Source: Bin90 sp965214635
GTDB lineage: Bacteria > Chloroflexota > Dehalococcoidia > Lucifugimonadales > JADFKI01
DNA: 64,000 nucleotides
Reading direction: 5' to 3'
NCBI GenBank assembly: GCA_965214635.1
Contig: OZ243964.1
Location: 1,302,001-1,366,000, forward strand
Shown here piece after piece: positions 17,915-25,201 of this stretch. Every line of letters begins with the position of its first letter. Positions within the stretch are counted from its first letter, which is position 1. The translations under genes were made by a program, and so were the position numbers. The notes beneath the pieces are model-generated. The model was given only the letters and a program-made list of their open reading frames with translations. It searched no databases and was not told the origin of the DNA.

Positions 17915-19150
17915 TTACACAACACCTTGTTGTTGCAGCGCCGCAATATCAGCGGTGTGTATGCCGAGCAGTTCGCCGTACACCTCGGCGTTGTGCTGCC
18001 CGAGTCGCGGCGCAGGCGTAGCGTCAGCGGCGCTTGGTGTTTCTGACAGGCGGAATGGCGCGCCGGTGTATGTGAGGCTACCGGCGTCGGGGTGCTGAAT
18101 GTCGATGAAGTAGTTACGCTCTTGGAACTGCTCATTGTGCAGCGATTCGCTCACATCCAAGATGGGGGCGCACGGCAGCCCCTCGCGCTGTCCCGCTGCG
18201 AATATCTCGGCGCGGGTGTGGTCGTCGAACCACGCTTGGAATATGCCCTCAAGCTCCAAGCGGCGTGTGGTGCGATCGTCGGAGGTGCGAAAGCGTGGGT
18301 CGTCTATGAGGTCGGGGCGGTCTATCATGCGGGCGAGCTGGGGCCACATCCGCGAACCGAGCGGCAAGAAGCTGACGAAGCCGTCCTTGCATCGGAAGCT
18401 GCCCACGGCGTAAGGCTCGCGCATGCCTGCGGCTGCAAGGCGTGGCGGCTGGCGCAGGTCGGGTTCGTTGCCGTACACATATGGCGCGCGCCGCCCAATC
18501 TGATGCGGATGACCTGCCATGCACTCTTGCATAGATATGTCAATCCACTCGCCTTCGCCGCACATCGTCGCGCCAAACAGGGCGGTCATCGTGGCGGCGG
18601 CGGCGGTCGTGCCACTGAAGTACTGCGCCACATCAGCGCCGTAGCGCAGGGGTTCGCGCTCCGGCAGCCCCTCGCGGTGCATCCCGCCGCCTGTGGCGAA
18701 CAGGGTCAGCTCCGTGAACTCATAGTCCTTGTGCGGGCCGGACTGTCCGAACGGGGTAACCGATGTCATCACGAGCGAGGGACGATGCGGGCGCAGGTCG
18801 TGATAGCCGATATTCCAAGCCGCCATTTGGCCGGGCTTGAAGCTCTCTAACAGCACATCGCATTTGCGCGCAAGCTCAGCGAACATACGCTGCCCCTGCT
18901 TCGTGGACAGATTGAGCGTGATGCCCTTCTTTGACCTGTTGAGATGCAGGAAGAGGGCGCTCTTTTCAGGATGGGGCGCATCGCTGGGGAACGCCCCCAC
19001 GCTGCGCGTCGAATCCCCGCCGGAGGGATGCTCAACCTTGATGACATCAGCGCCGTAATCGGCGAGCATCTTGCCGCAGTACGGGCCGGCGATGCCACTT
19101 GTGGTGTCTAGGACGCGAATGCCGTCAAGCGCAAAGTATGTCACAGGCAA
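17915..19150 (-). CDS. CaiB/BaiF (class III) CoA-transferase family protein, Asp replaced by Gln
   Basis: This is a 411-residue class III CoA-transferase relative, with IRVLDTTSGIAGPYCGKML, GADVIKVEHPSGGDS, GEWIDISMQE and C-terminal LPCAPILDVSE and APRLGQHNAEV. The motif aligned to the catalytic VADYFTG of CaiB reads VAQYFSG, so the nucleophilic Asp is Gln176 (codon at 18623-18625). The start is TTG 19150, with GTG at 19144 possible. It lies divergent from an enolase-superfamily gene, and the two could share a carboxylic-acid catabolic pathway. Function beyond the fold is open. Confidence 0.85.
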   Translation of the reverse strand: MPVTYFALDGIRVLDTTSGIAGPYCGKMLADYGADVIKVEHPSGGDSTRSVGAFPSDAPHPEKSALFLHLNRSKKGITLNLSTKQGQRMFAELARKCDVLLESFKPGQMAAWNIGYHDLRPHRPSLVMTSVTPFGQSGPHKDYEFTELTLFATGGGMHREGLPEREPLRYGADVAQYFSGTTAAAATMTALFGATMCGEGEWIDISMQECMAGHPHQIGRRAPYVYGNEPDLRQPPRLAAAGMREPYAVGSFRCKDGFVSFLPLGSRMWPQLARMIDRPDLIDDPRFRTSDDRTTRRLELEGIFQAWFDDHTRAEIFAAGQREGLPCAPILDVSESLHNEQFQERNYFIDIQHPDAGSLTYTGAPFRLSETPSAADATPAPRLGQHNAEVYGELLGIHTADIAALQQQGVV

Positions 19151-19463
19151 GCCCTCATATCGCTGCCGATTTCCGGCGCACAGGATAAGCGCAATTGTCT
19201 ATGGACGGCGCATCGATGTCAACGGGGAGAGTGGTTGATAGCCGTCAGTTACCAGTGTTCGGCGGTCAGTATGGTGGCTGGGGCTGTCGGAGAGGCTTGC
19301 AAGTTGACCGACTATGCGGCTGGGGGCGCTCATCCGGAATTGCGCTAGTGTGCTAAAATGCCGAGAATTCGTTGTGATGACACGACTACGAACGCCGATA
19401 ACGGTATAACGCCGATTGGCGGACTGAAATTGAAACACAGACAGCTACACTCAGGAGCTTGCA
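19151..19463. other. Divergent intergenic region with direct repeats
   Basis: There is no gene. It should hold promoters for the leftward CaiB and rightward enolase-superfamily genes. A TGcTAAAAT extended -10-like element occurs at 19351-19359 (rightward) without a clear -35. The 9-mer AACGCCGAT is repeated at 19391-19399 and 19408-19416, spaced 17 bp apart, between that element and the gene. Confidence 0.45.
19391..19416 (+). promoter_or_regulatory. Direct 9-bp repeats upstream of enolase-superfamily gene
   Basis: AACGCCGAT occurs twice, 17 bp start to start; the second copy runs into GGCGG, forming a small CGCC/GGCG stem. This is a candidate operator only. Confidence 0.28.
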
Positions 19464-20561
19464 ATGAAAATCACCGATGCGACGATGGAGATATACCGCT
19501 GGGATAGGCCCGTGCCGATTCGCAACGGGCGATACACTTATCCCACGGTGGCGCTGAACCTCATCAGGCTGGAGACGGACGAGGGTATCACGGGCTACGG
19601 GTATATGGGCGGGGAGCATGTGTCCGATGAGCTTAACATGGGCGTGTTCGGCAACATGAAGCAGTTCGTCATCGGGCAAGATCCGTTCGACAACGAACGC
19701 CTGTGGGAAGAGATGTGGCAGCCCAAGCTCGTGGGACGGCGCGGCTTGTCCACCCGTGCGATTAGCGGCATAGACATCGCCCTGTGGGACATCAAGGGCA
19801 AGGCGGCGGGCGTGTCCGTCCACAAGCTGCTCGGCGCTTTCACCGACAAGATACCCGTGTACATCGCCGGCGGCTATTACGAAGAGGGCAAGGGGCTGCG
19901 TGAGCTTGCGGCTGAGATGGAGACCGCTGTGGAGATGGGGTCGCGCGCTGTGAAGATGAAGATAGGCGGTGCGCCCATCAACGAGGATGTGGAGCGCATC
20001 CGCGCGGTTCGCGATGCCATAGGCTCGGATGTGAAGCTGCTGATGGACGCCAATTGCGCTTACCGCTACTATGAAGCCATTGAGCTTGCGCGCAAGGCGG
20101 AGCGCTACGATGTCTACTGGTTCGAAGAGCCGGTGAACCCCGACGACTACGAAGGGCATCGCCTCATCAGCCGTGCCACCAGCATCCCCATAGCCACGGG
20201 CGAAAACGAGTACACGCGCTACGGCTTTCGCGACCTAATAAACAACCGCTGCGCCGCCATCATCCAGCCTGATGCGCTCATCATGGGCGGCGTAACGGAG
20301 TTCGTGAAGGTTGCGGCGATGGCGTCCGCCCACGACCTGCCCATAGCGCCGCACGGCAAGCAAGAGGTGCACATCCACCTTGCGGCGGCAATCCCCAATG
20401 GTCTGATATTGGAGTACTACGCCGCCGCATTCGACCCGATGTACGGCAAAGTATTCGACGAGCCGCTAGAGGTGTCGGGTGGGTATGTGCATGCGCCCGC
20501 CCGTCCCGGCTTCGGTTTCACGCCGAACTTTGCAGCGCTTGCGCCGCACCGGGTTGCGTAG
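19464..20561 (+). CDS. Mandelate racemase/muconate lactonising enzyme family protein
   Basis: This is an enolase-superfamily enzyme of 365 residues. The capping domain is at residues 1-125, followed by the barrel with the catalytic set of the mandelate racemase subgroup: KMKIGG (KxK), LLMDANCAY (metal Asp), YWFEEPVNP (metal Glu), ATGENEY (metal Glu), QPDALIMGG (Asp of the His-Asp dyad) and IAPHGKQEVHIHLAAA (general-base His). Such enzymes abstract the alpha-proton of carboxylates, usually acid-sugar dehydratases or racemases; the exact substrate is not readable. The start has CAGGAG upstream. It is transcribed away from a CaiB-type gene. Confidence 0.9.
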   Translation: MKITDATMEIYRWDRPVPIRNGRYTYPTVALNLIRLETDEGITGYGYMGGEHVSDELNMGVFGNMKQFVIGQDPFDNERLWEEMWQPKLVGRRGLSTRAISGIDIALWDIKGKAAGVSVHKLLGAFTDKIPVYIAGGYYEEGKGLRELAAEMETAVEMGSRAVKMKIGGAPINEDVERIRAVRDAIGSDVKLLMDANCAYRYYEAIELARKAERYDVYWFEEPVNPDDYEGHRLISRATSIPIATGENEYTRYGFRDLINNRCAAIIQPDALIMGGVTEFVKVAAMASAHDLPIAPHGKQEVHIHLAAAIPNGLILEYYAAAFDPMYGKVFDEPLEVSGGYVHAPARPGFGFTPNFAALAPHRVA

Positions 20562-20568
20562 CTTCGCA

Positions 20569-20617
20569 GGAATGGCGCTGCCGCCTATTGAGAACAGCGC
20601 CATTCCCGCAAAAATCG
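20569..20617. terminator. Stem-loops between convergent genes
   Basis: A perfect 12-bp inverted repeat (GGAATGGCGCTG at 20569-20580, CAGCGCCATTCC at 20595-20606) is overlapped by a second, alternative pair, ATTCCCG and CGGGAAT. It sits between the convergent enolase-superfamily gene and rplY and could end both transcripts. There is no T-run, so termination strength is uncertain; a dispersed palindromic repeat is the alternative. Confidence 0.5.
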
Positions 20618-20658
20618 GGAATACGGGGTTTGAGGACAGGGGCGAATCCGAGCCGACG

Positions 20659-21297
20659 CTACTCTTCGGTCGGCTCCTCCGCATCCTCTGCCCCTTCCTC
20701 GAGATCTTCGTCCAATTCTTCTTCGAAGTCCTCTAGATCCACGCGCGGCGGGATGACTCGGGCGATGAGTTCTTCACTGTCTGTGAGAACGGTTACATTC
20801 GCGCCCACGCTGATGTCTCTGACGATGACGGACTTCTCAAAGTCGTCCAAGTCGGACACATCGGTCTCGATGGCGGCGGGGATGTTCATCGGCAGGGCTT
20901 CCACGAGCAGCGTAGTAAGCGATTGGAGCAGCGTTCCGCCCTGCTGTGTTGCGGGCGCCATGCCCACCAGCGTTATTGGCACTTCGGCGCTGATGGTCTG
21001 GGACACATCCACGCGGATGAAGTCTATGTGCAGCACATCTTCGCTTACGGGATGGCGCTGCACCTCGCGCACGAAGCAGATGTTCTCATCGTCGCTGCCG
21101 TCTATGTTCACCTGCAGCGGGATGTTCGTTCCCACACGCAGCAGGATCTGCCGCAGTGTGCCGGCATCGCCTTGCAGGCTCTGAGATGCTATCCCGCTGC
21201 CATACATATGCGCAGGCACGATGCCCATACGCCGAAGCTGCTTGACCTTCTTGCCTGTTACACTGCGCTGCGACAGGCTAACGCTGACCACATCCAT
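20659..21297 (-). CDS. rplY: 50S ribosomal protein L25 / general stress protein Ctc
   Basis: The long (TL5/Ctc) form of L25 binds 5S rRNA. The N-terminal 5S-binding domain begins VSVSLSQRSVTGKKVKQLRR, then VPAHMYGSG, and the C-terminal beta domain contains EVPITLVGMAPA, the family-typical ALPMNIPAAIETDVSDL and SVIVRDISVGANVTVL. An acidic tail of some 30 Glu/Asp-rich residues closes the protein. The frame is open to 21435, but ATG 21297 is preceded by GAGGG at good spacing and begins exactly where homology starts, giving 212 residues. Confidence 0.92.
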   Translation of the reverse strand: MDVVSVSLSQRSVTGKKVKQLRRMGIVPAHMYGSGIASQSLQGDAGTLRQILLRVGTNIPLQVNIDGSDDENICFVREVQRHPVSEDVLHIDFIRVDVSQTISAEVPITLVGMAPATQQGGTLLQSLTTLLVEALPMNIPAAIETDVSDLDDFEKSVIVRDISVGANVTVLTDSEELIARVIPPRVDLEDFEEELDEDLEEGAEDAEEPTEE

Positions 21298-21596
21298 CAC
21301 TTTTGCCCTCTTAAATCCTGATATGCTTCTCGTAAGTATGCTCTGGGACGCCCCTGCGCCTCTAGTATCGCTAGCGTGTGTGCTCTGACGATTGCGGGTG
21401 CGGCGCAAACTGCAACGATGCCGCACAAGGCGCAATTATAGCATAAACTTCATGTGAACTGGTTGAACTTCGTTTGGCGGCTGACTGATAATAGCGGCGA
21501 TGCGAGATGCCACTATGCTGCATCATAGGTATGCGAGAACCACACGCATATGCGATTGACGCAGGGACACTAGATACACTAGGGGACACGAATGGA
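21298..21596. other. Intergenic region between rplY and the restriction-modification genes
   Basis: This is a divergent region of about 300 bp carrying the promoters of rplY and the methylase gene. I see no strong repeat or RNA structure. In-frame ATGs at 21507 and 21531 could extend the methylase, but the best ribosome site belongs to 21597. Confidence 0.35.
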
Positions 21597-22757
21597 ATGG
21601 CGACGAATGTGCGGCACACAAGCGAATTTCAACTGCATCTGAACGGCAGTTCCGAAAAAGCGGAATCGTCGGATTACCTCTCGCGCCAGCTGATAACATA
21701 CATCGGTAACAAGCGTGCGCTGCTGGGGCATATTGGGTCGGTCGTAGAGCAGGTCAAGCGGCGGCTTGGAAAATCAAAGCTCAAGACACTTGACGCATTT
21801 AGCGGATCTGGCGTGGTGTCTAGATACTTCAAGGCGCACTCATCGCTGCTCATAAGCAACGACTTCGAGGGCTATACTGCGCTCATAGGCAGATGCTACC
21901 TGACCAATCGCAGCGAAGTGGACTTGTTCGAGTTATCCGAAGTTGTCGCCGAATTGAACCACCGGGCTGAAAGCGAACGCTTTGAGACGGGCTTTATCGA
22001 AGAACTCTACTCGCCGAAAGACGAGGCAAATATACTGAAAACCGACCGTGTTTTCTACACTAAGGAAAACGCCCGTCTGATTGATAATTACAGGCGGCTG
22101 ATTGACGAATATCCAGTGGAATACAAAGACCTCCTGCTAGGACCGCTTCTTAGCGAGGCGTCTGTGCATTCCAACACGGCGGGCGTGTTCAAGGGCTTTT
22201 ACAAAAACCGCAAAACCGGCATCGGTCAGTATGGCGGCACTGGCAAGGATGCGTTGACCCGCATAAGGGGTCGGGTAAAACTCGAAATGCCCGAGTTAAG
22301 CATGTTCGAGTGCGAATATCGAGTAATGCAGCGCGACGCTAACGCGATGGCGGGTGTGGTAGAACCCGTGGATTTGGCGTACATCGACCCGCCGTATAAC
22401 CAACATCCCTACGGCTCTAACTACTTTATGCTTAATCTAATCGCCAACTACCACCGTCCAAGCGAAGTCAGTCCGGTATCTGGCATACCCAAAGATTGGA
22501 AGCGTTCAGGCTACAATGTGCGTGCACGCTCGTTCCCGCTGCTGATGGACTTGCTGCGCCGCATAGATGCCCGATTCCTGTTGGTGTCGTTCAACGATGA
22601 GGGTTTCATAGAGCATCGCGAGTTGGTATCAGCCTTGAACGAGCTTGGTTCCGTCGAGTCCTGCGCAATACGCTACAATACATTTCGTGGTTCAAGGAAT
22701 CTGCGAAAACGGGACATACATGTTACCGAGCGTATGTTTTTGGTTGAAAGGAAGTGA
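21597..22757 (+). CDS. N6-adenine DNA methyltransferase, D12 (Dam-like) class
   Basis: This modification enzyme transfers a methyl group from S-adenosylmethionine to adenine N6. Its order is that of alpha-class (Dam/MethyltransfD12) enzymes: motif X at LITYIGNKRALLGHI near residue 25-40, motif I LDAFSGSGVVSRYF near 64-77, a central target-recognition region, and motif IV DLAYIDPPYNQHPYG near 260-274. ATG 21597 is 11 bases after AGGGG; 21507 is the furthest upstream start. Its last codons overlap the next gene in GTGA, so methylase and nuclease are translationally coupled. It should protect the site cut by the EcoRI-like enzyme downstream. Confidence 0.88.
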   Translation: MATNVRHTSEFQLHLNGSSEKAESSDYLSRQLITYIGNKRALLGHIGSVVEQVKRRLGKSKLKTLDAFSGSGVVSRYFKAHSSLLISNDFEGYTALIGRCYLTNRSEVDLFELSEVVAELNHRAESERFETGFIEELYSPKDEANILKTDRVFYTKENARLIDNYRRLIDEYPVEYKDLLLGPLLSEASVHSNTAGVFKGFYKNRKTGIGQYGGTGKDALTRIRGRVKLEMPELSMFECEYRVMQRDANAMAGVVEPVDLAYIDPPYNQHPYGSNYFMLNLIANYHRPSEVSPVSGIPKDWKRSGYNVRARSFPLLMDLLRRIDARFLLVSFNDEGFIEHRELVSALNELGSVESCAIRYNTFRGSRNLRKRDIHVTERMFLVERK

Positions 22758-23476
22758 GCGACTTGGCGGACCGGGATAGGTTGAGACATCAGCGGGCTGG
22801 CACGGTTATCAATGTAACCTCAAGGCGTCAGGAAACCGAGGTCATCAAGGCGCTGGGTCTGGTCGTCAATCACCTGAGCGACACATTCGGCAAGCGCATT
22901 GTGCTTTCGCATAGAACCCGTTGGCGGCTTGCGGACATAGTTGGCGAACTCCACATAACATACCCCGATATGGAGTTCCACCACCATTTGGACAACACCT
23001 TCATTCTGCCTGATGGCGGCATTCTGTTTATAGAGAGCAAGAAAGCAAACGACTTCGTTTTCCCCATACTAATCTCGGAGGTGAAGCACCAAGGGACGAA
23101 TGACTTGCGACAGAGAGAAGGGCTGCCCCGTCAGTCGAGAGGTAACGCCATAGAGCGACTGGGCAAGAACCTCATCGGGCTTCGTGTCGCCCTGATGCGA
23201 GAAAGCATATTCCCATTCGTGTGCTTTGGCTACGGCGTTGACTTCGAGGACGGCTCATCCATTCTGGACCGTGTTTCGACGATGGCGATGTTTGGGAAAC
23301 TGAACAAGACATATCTGCATAACGAACACGATGGATTGTTCAATAGGGGCAGTTTCTACTTCCGCGAGGAGCGGTGGACGGTCGATGAGATGGCGGAAGT
23401 GATGAAAGACATTGCGGAGCGGTCTGTGCTGTATTACTTCTCTAAGTACCGTGAGGATTACTTTTTACCGCAGTAG
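22754..23476 (+). CDS. EcoRI-family type II restriction endonuclease
   Basis: This 240-residue protein aligns by eye with EcoRI over its catalytic core. PDGGI (Asp87) matches EcoRI Asp91, SEVKHQG (Glu109, Lys111) matches Glu111/Lys113 of AEAKHQG, and RGNAIER (130-135) matches the recognition segment AGNAIER that reads the AATT centre in EcoRI. Further similarity follows in ESIFPFVCF against ESHFPYVLF. All PD-(D/E)xK catalytic residues are present. The start GTG 22754 overlaps the methylase stop and has AAGGA upstream. It is predicted to make double-strand cuts at a site containing AATT, possibly GAATTC; flanking-base specificity is not established. The assignment comes from motif memory, not a search. 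Confidence 0.86.
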   Translation: MSDLADRDRLRHQRAGTVINVTSRRQETEVIKALGLVVNHLSDTFGKRIVLSHRTRWRLADIVGELHITYPDMEFHHHLDNTFILPDGGILFIESKKANDFVFPILISEVKHQGTNDLRQREGLPRQSRGNAIERLGKNLIGLRVALMRESIFPFVCFGYGVDFEDGSSILDRVSTMAMFGKLNKTYLHNEHDGLFNRGSFYFREERWTVDEMAEVMKDIAERSVLYYFSKYREDYFLPQ

Positions 23477-23511
23477 AAGACAGCAGTACATAAAAGGCAG
23501 GCGAGGATCTG

Positions 23512-24813
23512 ATGACCACGATTGAGGATGTGAGAGCAAGGGAAGTTTTGGACTCGCGGGGCAACCCCACGGTGGAGGTTGACGCTCGCTTGTCTGACGG
23601 CACAACCGGCAGGGCGATAGTGCCATCCGGCGCAAGCACGGGCAGCTTCGAGGCGTTGGAGCTGCGGGATGGCGACGCCAAGCGTTTTCGTGGGCGCGGC
23701 GTGCAAACGCCCATCGACAACATCGCCAAGCACATCAAGCCCGCAATCGTAGGCAAGTCCGCCCTCGACCAGCAGGCTTTGGATGAGCTGCTCATAGAGA
23801 TTGACGGCACGCCACTCAAGACGCGGCTAGGCGCTAACGCCATCCTCGGCGTGTCTATGGCGGTGGCGCGTGCGACAGCGCAGAGCGCAGGCAAGCCGCT
23901 TTACGCCCACATTAGCGGCGACACAGCGTTCACGCTGCCAGTGCCGTTGTTGAACATCATCAACGGCGGACGCCACGCCGAAAATTCCACCGACTTCCAA
24001 GAGTTCATGGTCGTCCCCGTTGGGTTCGATCGCTTCAAGTATGCGCTGCAAGCCGGCGTAGAGATATACCATGCCCTGTCCGATTCGCTGCGCGACCGCG
24101 CGCTTGGCACTGCCGTGGGCGATGAGGGCGGGTTCGCCCCGCCGCTGCAGTCCAACCGCCAAGCGCTAGACCTCGTCATGGAAGCCATCGAGCGTGCCGG
24201 CTACCGACCCGGCGTGCAGGTGTTCATTGCGCTGGATGTTGCAGCGTCTGAACTGCGCCTCCGCAACAACCCCCGACGATACGGGCTGCGCCGCGAAGAG
24301 ACGAACTACTCCGCCGGCAGCCTCATCGACATCTACAAGAGCTGGATACAAGACTACCCCATCATCAGTATCGAGGATGGCATTGCCGAAGACGATTGGG
24401 AAAACTGGTGCCTGCTCATGGACTCTATCGGAGACCGTGTGCAGATTGTGGGCGACGACCTGTACACCACCAACACCGAGCGCATTCGCGAGGGCATGCG
24501 GCTCAATGCTGCCAACGCTGTGCTCATCAAGCTCAACCAGATTGGCACGGTTACCGAAACGCTGAACGCCGTGCGGATGACGCAAGACGCCGATTGGGGC
24601 GTGGTCATCAGCCACCGCAGTGGCGAAACCGAGGACACCACCATCGCAGACCTCGCCGTGGGCACCAACGCCGGGCAGATAAAGGCGGGCGCTCCCGCAC
24701 GCGGCGAACGCACCGCCAAGTACAACCGCCTCCTCCGCATCGAAGAGGAACTCGGCGACAACGCGCGTTACGCCGGCCGCAGCGTATATCAGCGGCTTTT
24801 GGGCAACAGGTGA
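23512..24813 (+). CDS. eno: Enolase (phosphopyruvate hydratase)
   Basis: Enolase interconverts 2-phosphoglycerate and phosphoenolpyruvate in glycolysis. It is 433 residues, full length. Signatures: VRAREVLDSRGNPTVEVD at the N-terminus, PSGASTGSFEALELRDGD, GGRHAENSTDFQEFMVVP, GDEGGFAPP, the metal ligands in IEDGIAEDDWENW and VGDDLYTTN, VLIKLNQIGTVTET (catalytic Lys) and ISHRSGETEDTTIADLAVG. GAGGA lies upstream of ATG 23512. This housekeeping gene lies between two restriction-modification systems, 35 bp after the EcoRI-like gene, which may let it be co-transcribed with them. Confidence 0.97.
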   Translation: MTTIEDVRAREVLDSRGNPTVEVDARLSDGTTGRAIVPSGASTGSFEALELRDGDAKRFRGRGVQTPIDNIAKHIKPAIVGKSALDQQALDELLIEIDGTPLKTRLGANAILGVSMAVARATAQSAGKPLYAHISGDTAFTLPVPLLNIINGGRHAENSTDFQEFMVVPVGFDRFKYALQAGVEIYHALSDSLRDRALGTAVGDEGGFAPPLQSNRQALDLVMEAIERAGYRPGVQVFIALDVAASELRLRNNPRRYGLRREETNYSAGSLIDIYKSWIQDYPIISIEDGIAEDDWENWCLLMDSIGDRVQIVGDDLYTTNTERIREGMRLNAANAVLIKLNQIGTVTETLNAVRMTQDADWGVVISHRSGETEDTTIADLAVGTNAGQIKAGAPARGERTAKYNRLLRIEEELGDNARYAGRSVYQRLLGNR

Positions 24814-25201
24814 GCAGCCGGCGACACTCATCTCGCTCACTCATCGCGCATTCGTCGCTCATATCCTGCTTCCCGCCCTGAACCGCCCGCATACGCGGTT
24901 CAGCAGATTCATCACAGCGGCGCTCAACACGAACTGCCGCAGTCAGCGCAACCTCACCCGCCGAACGGGATAGCGACGCGGTAGGGACGCTCGCAGCCCG
25001 CACGCTGCCACAACTTTTGGGCGTATTCAGGCACGGCGCTCGGAGTCGTGTCCGCTGTCCACCCGGCGGCGCAAAGCCCAACGCCATCGACTTTGGGGCG
25101 TCTTTCGGAATTCCCGTTTACAATGTTTGAGTCAGCGTTTGAGTCAGCATCAAACAGAAATCAGGCAAACGCAAGCAATCCCCCAACCACTCGGAGTAAC
25201 C
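24814..25201. other. Intergenic region between enolase and the Res gene
   Basis: No gene was recognised in these 388 bp. A perfect 9-bp hairpin (CTGAACCGC at 24878-24886, GCGGTTCAG at 24895-24903) lies 64 bp after eno and may end that transcript. A TTG at 25127 could extend the following gene, but the ribosome site points to 25202. One GAATTC site is at 25108-25113. Confidence 0.45.
24878..24903 (+). terminator. Hairpin downstream of eno
   Basis: A nine-pair perfect stem with an eight-base loop. No T-run follows, so it is at best a weak or factor-dependent terminator. Confidence 0.35.
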
